Shown here: piece after piece, positions 31,627 through 40,300 of the stretch
Layout of the letters: each line of letters begins with the position of its first letter
Numbering within the stretch: position 1 is the first letter of the stretch
Assembly (NCBI GenBank): GCA_026391945.1
Contig: JAPLDA010000010.1
Coordinates: 28,582-92,581, forward strand
Direction of reading: 5' to 3'
Length of the DNA stretch: 64,000 bases
Source: Bacteroidota bacterium
GTDB taxonomy: Bacteria; Bacteroidota; Bacteroidia; AKYH767-A; 2013-40CM-41-45
Made by a program: the position numbers and the translations under genes
The notes under the pieces: generated by a model
Database searches by the model: none
What the model was told of the DNA's origin: nothing
The model's input: the letters and a program-made list of their open reading frames with translations, nothing else

Positions 31627-32968
31627 GGATCATGTTAACGGGCTTGAAACAGGCGCCACAAAAAAAAGAACAACCAATATGGATATTGTTGTCGGGCTTG
31701 ACATCGGCACCACCAAAATTGCAACCATTGTAGGACGTAAAAATGAATTCGGGAAAATTGAAATTCTCGGGTATGGGAAAACCGTTTCCGAAGGTGTTAC
31801 CCGCGGCGTGGTGAGCAACATCGCACTCACGATTGATTCTATCAAGCGTTCGGTGGAGGAGGCTTCCGTGAAATCAGATGTGAACATCCACAACGTGTAT
31901 GTCGGCATCGCCGGTCAGCACATCAGGAGTCTTCAGACACGCGGCATGCGCACCCGCAAAACCAACAACGATGAAATCAGTCAGTCCGACATTGATTCAA
32001 TCGTGGAGGATATGTTCAAGGTGGCCATTCTTCCCGGTGAGGAAATCATTCATGTGATCCCGCAGGAATACATCGTCGACAACGAAGCGGGCATCAAGAA
32101 CCCGATTGGTATGTCGGGCATGCGCCTCGAAGCGAATTGCCACATCATCACCGGCCAGGTGACGGCTGCAAAAAATATTTACAAATGTGTGGAACGCGCC
32201 GGGCTGGTTACGGAAGGACTTTTCCTGGAGCCGCTTGCCAGTTCCGAAGCAGTACTCACTGAAGAAGAAAAAGAAGCCGGTGTTGCGTTGGTGGATATCG
32301 GCGGCGGAACCACCGACATTGCCATTTTCCAGGATGGTGTGATCCGTCATACCGCCGTGATTCCATTCGGCGGAAATGTGATCACCGAAGACATCAAAGA
32401 AGGCTGTACCATTCTTCGCAGGCAGGCTGAATTGTTAAAGATCAGGTTCGGATCCGCACTGGTGAGTGAAAACCAGGAGAGCGAAATCATTTCCATCCCC
32501 GGGCTGAAAGGCCATGACCCGAAAGAAATTTCCGCGCGCAATCTGGCCAACATCATCCAGGCGAGAATGGAAGAGATCGTGGAACAGGTGTACTATGAAA
32601 TAAAAAATTCAGGGTTTGAAAAAAAGCTGATTGCAGGAATCGTCATCACCGGCGGCGGGGCACAACTCAAGCACATTGTTCAGCTAGTCGAATTCATCAC
32701 CGGCATGGACGCACGCGTGGGCTACCCGAACGAGCACCTCGCTGCAGGCAATGATGAATTGAAAAGCCCGATGTACGCTACGGGTGTCGGCCTCGTGATC
32801 AAAGGATTCAACGAACTGGCAAAGCAAAAGAAAGAGGTCAGGGAAATCATGGAAGAGAAAGGAATAGAACGCGGGAAAACCATCCAGGAACCCATGGTGA
32901 CCAATGTAAGCTTCTTCGAAAAAATTAAAAAATGGTTTGGCGAAGAAGGTGACAGTAAATTTGATTAG
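31616..32968 (+). CDS. ftsA: cell division protein FtsA (start may be 31679)
   Basis: VGLDIGTTKIATIVGRK; VDIGGGTTDIAIFQDG; VITGGGAQLKHI. Confidence 0.95.
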   Translation: MENKDHVNGLETGATKKRTTNMDIVVGLDIGTTKIATIVGRKNEFGKIEILGYGKTVSEGVTRGVVSNIALTIDSIKRSVEEASVKSDVNIHNVYVGIAGQHIRSLQTRGMRTRKTNNDEISQSDIDSIVEDMFKVAILPGEEIIHVIPQEYIVDNEAGIKNPIGMSGMRLEANCHIITGQVTAAKNIYKCVERAGLVTEGLFLEPLASSEAVLTEEEKEAGVALVDIGGGTTDIAIFQDGVIRHTAVIPFGGNVITEDIKEGCTILRRQAELLKIRFGSALVSENQESEIISIPGLKGHDPKEISARNLANIIQARMEEIVEQVYYEIKNSGFEKKLIAGIVITGGGAQLKHIVQLVEFITGMDARVGYPNEHLAAGNDELKSPMYATGVGLVIKGFNELAKQKKEVREIMEEKGIERGKTIQEPMVTNVSFFEKIKKWFGEEGDSKFD

Positions 32969-33013
32969 CGAAACAACAGAAACAACATATAACAAAACTC
33001 AACAACTTTTATC

Positions 33014-34546
33014 ATGGAATTTGAACTTCTGAAAGACAAAGCATCGATCATCAAAGTAATTGGTGTAGGCGGCGGTGGCAGCAATGCTGTCAACCACATG
33101 TTCCGGCAGGGAATCAAAGGTGTCGACTTCATCGTCTGCAACACCGATGCACAGGCGCTGGAGATATCACCGGTTCCGACAAAAATCCAGCTCGGCATGA
33201 GCCTCACGGAAGGCCGCGGTGCAGGCTCCATTCCGGAGATCGGGAAAAATGCCGCCATCGAAAACATCGATGAGATCAGGAAACTGCTGGCGGATACCAA
33301 AATGGTTTTCATCACCGCCGGCATGGGAGGCGGAACGGGAACAGGCGCTGCGCCGATCATTGCACAGACCGCTAAAGAGATGGGAATCCTCACCGTGGGC
33401 ATCATCACCATCCCGTTTGCATTTGAAGGAAAGAAAAGAAAACACCAGGCCGACGAAGGGATCGAGCAGCTGAAGAACAATGTGGACACCATCCTCATCA
33501 TCTGCAACGACAAACTCCGCGAGATGTACGGCAACCTGAAACTCTCCGAAGCGTTCGGTCATGCCGATGATATTCTCACCATTGCCGCGAAAGGCATTGC
33601 TGAGATCATCACCGTTACCGGTTACATCAACGTGGATTTTGAAGACGTGAAAACAGCTGTGTCCGACAGCGGTGTGGCCATCATGGGATCAGCCATTGCA
33701 GAAGGTGAAAACAGGGCGATCAAAGCGGTTGAACTGGCACTTGCTTCGCCGCTGCTCAACGACAACAACATCAACGGCGCGCGTTACATCCTGATGAACG
33801 TAGCTTCAGGAAGCAAAGAAGTGACCATGGATGAAATCGGTTCCATCACCGATTACATCCAGGATGAAGCCGGGTTAACCGCCGACATCATCTGGGGAAA
33901 TTGCGTGGATGAAACGCTCGGTGAAAAAGTAAGCGTGACCATCATCGCCACCGGTTTCAAAACACGCGAAGAACTCGGGAAAGAAGAAAGCCGTGTGAAG
34001 AAAAAAGTAACGGATCTGTATGCTCCGGTAAAAGAAGAGCCTGCAGCTGTGAAAAAAAATACGGAGAATGACCGCGCGATAACGGAACCGGTGATCAAAA
34101 GAGAAGAGGAAATGGCCGTTAAACCGGAACCGTCTCTGTCTGCAGAGCCTGCGAAAGAAATCACGTTTGAATTTAACCTCGGTGGCAAACCCGGCAATGA
34201 AAACATTTCTGTGACTCCCGTAGTCGAAGAAAAACAGGTGATGAAACAGGAAGCAACCGTTCCGCAAACGGAAGAACAAAAAAGCGGCGATGGTTCCACG
34301 GAAGAACAACTGAGGAAATCGCGCGAGCGCATCATGAAACTCAAAGAGCTGAGTTACCGCATCGGCAACGCCAACAACCTGGCCGATATGGAAAAAGAAC
34401 CTGCATACAAAAGAAGGAATGTCAAACTCGATTCCGTTCCGCATTCCAGCGAATCCAATATATCACGTTATACACTGACGAATGAAGAAGAGAAGAAAAC
34501 GGAAATCAGGCCGAACAATTCTTTTCTCCACGACAATGTCGACTGA
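33014..34546 (+). CDS. ftsZ: cell division protein FtsZ
   Basis: GVGGGGSNAVNHM; GMGGGTGTGAAPIIA tubulin signature. Confidence 0.97.
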   Translation: MEFELLKDKASIIKVIGVGGGGSNAVNHMFRQGIKGVDFIVCNTDAQALEISPVPTKIQLGMSLTEGRGAGSIPEIGKNAAIENIDEIRKLLADTKMVFITAGMGGGTGTGAAPIIAQTAKEMGILTVGIITIPFAFEGKKRKHQADEGIEQLKNNVDTILIICNDKLREMYGNLKLSEAFGHADDILTIAAKGIAEIITVTGYINVDFEDVKTAVSDSGVAIMGSAIAEGENRAIKAVELALASPLLNDNNINGARYILMNVASGSKEVTMDEIGSITDYIQDEAGLTADIIWGNCVDETLGEKVSVTIIATGFKTREELGKEESRVKKKVTDLYAPVKEEPAAVKKNTENDRAITEPVIKREEEMAVKPEPSLSAEPAKEITFEFNLGGKPGNENISVTPVVEEKQVMKQEATVPQTEEQKSGDGSTEEQLRKSRERIMKLKELSYRIGNANNLADMEKEPAYKRRNVKLDSVPHSSESNISRYTLTNEEEKKTEIRPNNSFLHDNVD

Positions 34547-34592
34547 GCCGCATACGATTTTTGTTTCATGTTGAGTTTTGCTTGTTTAAATT

Positions 34593-34630
34593 TGTCCCTT
34601 CCGCCTGTAGTGGAGGGGACATTTTTTTTT
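34593..34630 (+). terminator. terminator after ftsZ (end of dcw cluster)
   Basis: TGTCCCTTCCGCC-TGTA-GTGGAGGGGACA followed by T9. Confidence 0.8.
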
Positions 34631-34779
34631 GACCAATGACTATTCAGGAAGGATCCGTTTTATTTTTTAACTTTAAACCAGTTATGTTCAGTGCCGTTGG
34701 TGACTAAACATCCAGACAGGTGCAATTGCCGAAGTATATTTAGTATGGCTGCTAATAATTGTTGACTAAATATTTGTTC

Positions 34780-35178
34780 ATGAAAAAAATTCTTGCCGTC
34801 ATCCTGCTCTCCTCTTTCTCATCATTGGCACAGATGCCAATGGCTGTAGTATTGGACAATTCCGGCAAAGCATATCCTTCGATAAGCCATCAGCCGGTAC
34901 CGGAATTAACTTTAGACGAGGTAAAAAACCTGACGTCGCTCTATGTCACTGTATATAAAGATACGATGACCATCGTTCGTTATGATGTCGGAGTACCGGA
35001 AACGGAAAAGTCTATGAAAATCTGCATCAACAATACAGCGAAATTTTCTGATCAGACCAGGCGGGAACTTTCCTACCTTAAGCCAGGGGATTATTTTATC
35101 TTTCAGAATATTATGGCAAAAATGAATGACAGCGAATACGTCACACCATCAATGCTGACCTACAAAATCCTAAAATAA
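34780..35178 (+). CDS. hypothetical secreted protein
   Basis: MKKILAVILLSSFSSLAQ signal peptide; no recognised family. Confidence 0.6.
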   Translation: MKKILAVILLSSFSSLAQMPMAVVLDNSGKAYPSISHQPVPELTLDEVKNLTSLYVTVYKDTMTIVRYDVGVPETEKSMKICINNTAKFSDQTRRELSYLKPGDYFIFQNIMAKMNDSEYVTPSMLTYKILK

Positions 35179-35182
35179 GAAC

Positions 35183-35632
35183 ATGACACTCGAAGAAAAA
35201 ATCAATGCCGACCTGAAAACCGCCATGCTGGCAAAAGACGAAGCAACGGTGCGCAGCCTCCGTGCCGTGAAGTCGGCCATCCTGCTCGCCAAAACTTCCG
35301 GCAGCGAAACCATTTCACCGGAAGATGAAATCAAAATGCTTCAGAAATTAGTGAAGCAGCGGAAAGAATCGGTGGAGATTTACAATCAGCAAAATCGCGA
35401 CGACCTCGCCAAAACGGAACAGGAAGAAATAGCAGTGATCGAAAAATACCTTCCTAAACAAATGGGCGAAGAGGAAATCGCGGCCGAACTGAAAAAAATC
35501 ATCGAACAGGTGGGGGCGAAATCCCCGTCCGAAATGGGAAAAGTGATGGGCGCCGCGTCCAAATATTTCGCAGGAAAAGCGGACAACAAGGTTGTGTCTC
35601 AGTTAGTTAAACAATTACTGGGCAGAGGATAA
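35183..35632 (+). CDS. GatB/YqeY domain protein
   Basis: MTLEEKINADLKTAMLAKDEATVRSLRAVKSAI...EIAVIEKYLPKQM. Confidence 0.93.
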   Translation: MTLEEKINADLKTAMLAKDEATVRSLRAVKSAILLAKTSGSETISPEDEIKMLQKLVKQRKESVEIYNQQNRDDLAKTEQEEIAVIEKYLPKQMGEEEIAAELKKIIEQVGAKSPSEMGKVMGAASKYFAGKADNKVVSQLVKQLLGRG

Positions 35633-35782
35633 TTTTTGCAATTCCTTGTAAACCTGAAATTTAATTTTAATCTTTGGCACCAAATCGTCGTGATTTATGT
35701 GACCCGCAATCCGGAATATAATACTCACAAAGGCAGATGACAAGCGGGTTCCGTCTGACTTTTGTGAACAAATTAATACCTA

Positions 35783-35977
35783 ATGAAAACAGGAAAAGTA
35801 AAATTCTTTAATGAGTCGAAAGGTTTCGGCTTTATTATCGCTGACGACACCAACTCTGAAGTGTTCGTTCATCACAGTGGATTGGTTGACAAGATCCGCG
35901 AAAACGACGTTGTTGAGTTTGAAGTTACAGAAGGAAAAAAAGGTTTAAATGCCGTGAATGTGAAGAGGGTAAAGTAA
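35783..35977 (+). CDS. cold-shock protein
   Basis: GKVKFFNESKGFGFI...VFVHHSGL RNP motifs. Confidence 0.96.
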   Translation: MKTGKVKFFNESKGFGFIIADDTNSEVFVHHSGLVDKIRENDVVEFEVTEGKKGLNAVNVKRVK

Positions 35978-35997
35978 CAAGACTTTCAGCAAAACTG

Positions 35998-36032
35998 AAA
36001 CGGGATCCGCATGCGGATCCCGTTTTTTTTTT
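35998..36032 (+). terminator. terminator after the csp gene
   Basis: AAACGGGATCCGCATGCGGATCCCGTTTTTTTTTT. Confidence 0.88.
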
Positions 36033-36208
36033 CGCCTTCCGGAGGAATCTTTTTAGAATCAATGAACATTATTTTTCAAGTAGTCTTCAGCATGACCATC
36101 CTGTTTTCCATCAGTACATCCTACACACATCACAACCTACTCATTCAAAGACTTCAATACTTACGCACTCAAACACTTCAACACTCACGCTCTTACCCAC
36201 TCCCTCTC

Positions 36209-36646
36209 TCACGTATGCTCATGTGTGCGCATGAACTCATCCACTGAAACTTTTCCGGAGCCGAAGACGAGAAAGAAAACCAGCAGCACCAGTACAAGAA
36301 TAGACAAGCCGAGTTCCGAATGAATGGAGAAGAATCCTCTTTCCGCATTCACAAAAACAATGGCGCCAAGCAAGATGGGAACCTGGAGCAGGCATGCCAG
36401 CCGCGTAACCAGTCCGATGACGATTAGCAGACCGCCCATCACGTGCGTAAGTGCCACGATGTGTGTAAGTGCCACCGCATAAATGGAAACGGAGCTGTTG
36501 GTAATCATGGCGGAAATGGCATCCGTGTTCTGAAGAAAAAAATATCCTTTGAAAAAAATAATCAGCCCGAGAATGATTCTCAGCAAAGCAAGCCACTTGG
36601 TCTGGTGCACATCGCCCCATGTTTCAATTTTTTCTATGGTATTCAT
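36209..36646 (-). CDS. DoxX family membrane protein
   Basis: LLRIILGLIIFFKGYFFLQ...GGLLIVIGLVTRLACLLQVPILLGAIVFV. Confidence 0.85.
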   Translation of the reverse strand: MNTIEKIETWGDVHQTKWLALLRIILGLIIFFKGYFFLQNTDAISAMITNSSVSIYAVALTHIVALTHVMGGLLIVIGLVTRLACLLQVPILLGAIVFVNAERGFFSIHSELGLSILVLVLLVFFLVFGSGKVSVDEFMRTHEHT

Positions 36647-36939
36647 AACAGCCGGGTTTAAAGGTTAGACTTGAATGAATGACAGCACAAAGTTTACGAA
36701 AAAAAGAAGGGGAAAGCAAGGCGTAGTGCGGAAATTCATAGGAGCCACTGATTTTAGACGATGAGACCAAGGACGATTGGACGACAAGACGATGTGATAA
36801 TTTGTTGATTAGCTAATGTGCTGATGAGGTGGCCAGGCGATTGTTGACCATCAACCATTGGCTGCTCATCATTAAACCAATTTGCATATTTGCAAAGCAG
36901 AAATTTTTTTGGAGCGAAACATAGTCGCTTTGAATAATC

Positions 36940-36994
36940 ACCTGTCCCGCTGTCCGGTCGCCGCTTGCTGCGGCTCCCTGCCATCGGGGCTATT
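36940..36994 (-). repeat. palindromic intergenic element (AGCCCCGATGGCAGGGAGCCGCAGCAAGCGGCGACCGGACAGCGGGACAG)
   Basis: Internal hairpin GCCGC-AGCAA-GCGGC; AGCCCCGATGG...AGCGGGACAG ends resemble a recurrent Bacteroidetes intergenic repeat. Confidence 0.55.
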
Positions 36995-37391
36995 GCATAA
37001 ATATTTGTTCTCCGGCTCCATATTAAAATGACACGTGTATATATCCTCTTCCAATCTAAACTTCCTGGCGATTTTAATGACATTTCTCTGACTGCACAAT
37101 CGACCTATTGAGCATCCCTTCGTCACGGAATTGCTTCAATCAAAAGATCAGGCTCTATAATTATTCCGCCGAAACAAAGACCACTTGGTGCAGGAATAGG
37201 TCGTTCATAGCACTCCAAAATCGACTTTTTGCATTTGTATTCCACTGAATCAGAAGGTTTTCTTGTTTTATAAAAATATTTTTTCGTAATTTGAAACATA
37301 CGTTAAGGTATTATTCAGATATTTTATAAAATCTAAATATCTGGAAAATCCATGCACTCCAAATGATTAGTACCAATAAACTTCCCTCGTT

Positions 37392-40300
37392 ATGAAAAAA
37401 CTAATTGTATTACTCTGTGTATTGCTTTATCAAAATCTTCCCGCACAAAACCCTCATGTAGTAATTGAGAATGTAAAATCGCCAGTGGGTCCATGCCAGA
37501 AGGGGGTATGTGATGTGGCATTTTACCTGCCTACAAGTCTTCAAGACAATGTTCTAGGTGTACGGATTCAAACCTTGACCGGCGCGACCTTATTCTCTAC
37601 TCAATCTCCATCATTTAATGGTGCCAATATTGATTGTTATATAAATGGTGCAGACACAAATTGCATAGATGCTTGGGGTTATAATGTCTCTCAGCCAGTC
37701 GTGAAAGGAATTCCATATCACAACACATCCGTTGCAAATCAAACGATCAATTTGCGATTGTCGATTCACCCGAATAGTCCGTCAGATTCAATTCAGTATA
37801 GTGAAACCACCTTAGTAACTACAGATAATACCGGGGGATTTTCAACCACTGTGGGTGTAGGTGCCTCAAATACCCCGGGCAATTCATGGAATACGATAAA
37901 CTGGAATAACGTTAATTACCTGGTTGCAGAAATTGATGTTACAGGCGGTGGAACCTTTATTCCTTTAAACTTTGAATTACTAAACAATATGCGTTCGGCA
38001 TTATTTCGAATCAATGGACTTAATCCTGGTCAATATTTAATAGAACCTTTTATACATCATTTCGGCAATATACAACCATACAATATTTTGCCTTCAAATA
38101 TGATAACCATTTTTCCAACCCTTACTTCCGGAAATATTACGGTTCAGGTTGACAGTATTCACTTGCCAACTGACGGGTGCACCACTGACGGATATTTTTC
38201 ATTTGCTTACTCATATGACGGTGTTACAAATAGTGATGACTATCGTCCTCCGATACTTACAACTTATTGGGAAGGCAAGGCCGATACTTCTGCAAATGAT
38301 AGTTTTCCGTATTATCGAAGTAATTTTACTAATGGTCATCTAGTTGCTGGCGGGGTCAGTTCACACTCTTTAGTAAACTATCAGATTTCAGAGCCCGGTT
38401 TCAATTCAGTGCTCGGATCATTTCCATTTTTGGCTCCGGCTCCTGTTCATCCTGGACATCCACAAATCCAAATTAATTTTGATTATCCTTTGAAAGAAAA
38501 TACCATAAATAATCAAACCACGTTTACAATTACATCGGCAGAAGAATGTATTTCTCAAGCAACCTATCACATTACCGGTCCCGGAATAGATCGCATGGTG
38601 ATAAGTCCGCCGGGAAATAATGGCCATACCGCTACGTATGGTGCCTACGGTTTCCCTTTGCCTGTTACAAGAAATGCTAGTTATCATATATCAGCAACTT
38701 ACATGGTTGGCGGTGAATACCAGGCTCGATATGGCCCTTATTTTATTGTTGATACCATTATACAAGGTCCTGATGTAATAGATCCCTGTGATGGTTCAAC
38801 TTTTTTTTCAGTAGATAATGTTACCACTTATCAGCATCTTGATGGTAAAATTCATGTGTATAATGGCCCGACTTTTTATGATCCCAATGATCCTACCTGG
38901 ACGGCATATCTCTACCCTTCAGATACTACATTGGGTGCAAGAGCCAGTCAGCATGGAAATTTATTCGACAATTTATCTTTTGAAAACCTGGAAGGTGGAA
39001 AATACTGGGTGAAATCTGTCTATACCAAAACAGATGGCAGTAACAATCCTGACGGGATTTGTGAAAAGTGGATCGGACCAATAACTGTATTAGACCTGAA
39101 TGATAATGTTTGCAACCCAATTTATTTATCAATGGGATTAAGCGGACCTTTTAGCAATGTGGCAGCTACAACAGAGGTCAACGAACCTCATCCGCCACAG
39201 GGAAATTGTACGGGACAAATGGGATGGTGCTCCGACATAGACCAAACGGTGTGGTTTTATTTTATCGCTCCTCCATCCGGTAAACTTACCATTCATCGAA
39301 ACCCTAATCTCAGAAGTTGGGATTCACAGATGGCTTTATACAAAGCTTCTTCATGCAATGATATTCTGAATGGGAATTACATTCTGGTTGCTGCCAATGA
39401 TGATTTTAATAATGGAATGAATGCTTCCTTAGGACCGTTGGATCTTGTTCCCGGTGCCAATTATTGGCTGCAGGTGGATGGTCGTGGAAATACTGAAGAA
39501 AGTAATTGGGGATTATGGCTGGAAGAGCCGACTCTCGTGGCGGATATTAGAATTGATACTGTACTTGGGAAAGTAATTTATGTTCCGCTTGAAGGAGCTA
39601 AAGTGAAGGCGTATTATCAGGGCAGTGCCACTCCCGATGATTCCACCCTGACAGATGTGAACGGACAATTTAATTTTACTCATTTGCTTCCCAACAGGAT
39701 ATATACTTTAAAAATACATTATACTGCATCGGAAGGTATTGGTCAGCAAATTTATTCTGACTATGAATATCCGAATTACAAAATATCAGATGCTGTCGGA
39801 ACCATTGGTTTACCCTACTCCATGTTATTACAGGTAAGAAGATTGCTTAATACCATACGTGAAAAACCAGATTACGAAATTACTTATGCATACGGCTGGC
39901 TGGATCCGAGTACACTAACGGATGAAAGCCGTCCTCATTATGATGTTACTGAAATTGATACGTTGATCAATCACTGGCGGTCTATTGATAAGACGATTGC
40001 AAAAGATGTTGTTGATAATTTGGGCAGAGTATATATTGCAACGAAAGCATGTGATTTGTTATCCAATAATGCATACGAGTTAAGTAAAATACCTGGCAAA
40101 TCACTTAGCGAGTTTGCTATTGCAATCATTGATTTGGGTACCTTTTCTGACCTGATTAAAAAAATTGCTAATGACAATGCCAGTTCATCTTTTAATAAAT
40201 TTGGAATTGCAAGCAAATTTCTTGGAGAAATAGCAGCGGCTACTTTGTCGTTTTCTTTAAAGTCGGCTGAACTCATTACAAAAAAAATATCCGAACAATC

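Noticed and set aside
33853-34444. Two overlapping minus-strand ORFs (163 and 189 aa) opposite ftsZ C-terminal region
   Set aside because: Low-complexity Ser/Phe-rich shadows of the Glu/Lys-rich FtsZ linker.
36430-36490. Apparent 18-bp duplication in the DoxX gene (VALTHIVALTHV)
   Set aside because: DoxX proteins commonly have a similar ALAHYVAFAHLVGG-type helix, so the repeat is family structure rather than a recent duplication.
36938-37126. GTG-start minus-strand ORF of 62 aa
   Set aside because: Its C-terminus is the translation of the palindromic intergenic element and no family is recognised; not listed as a gene.
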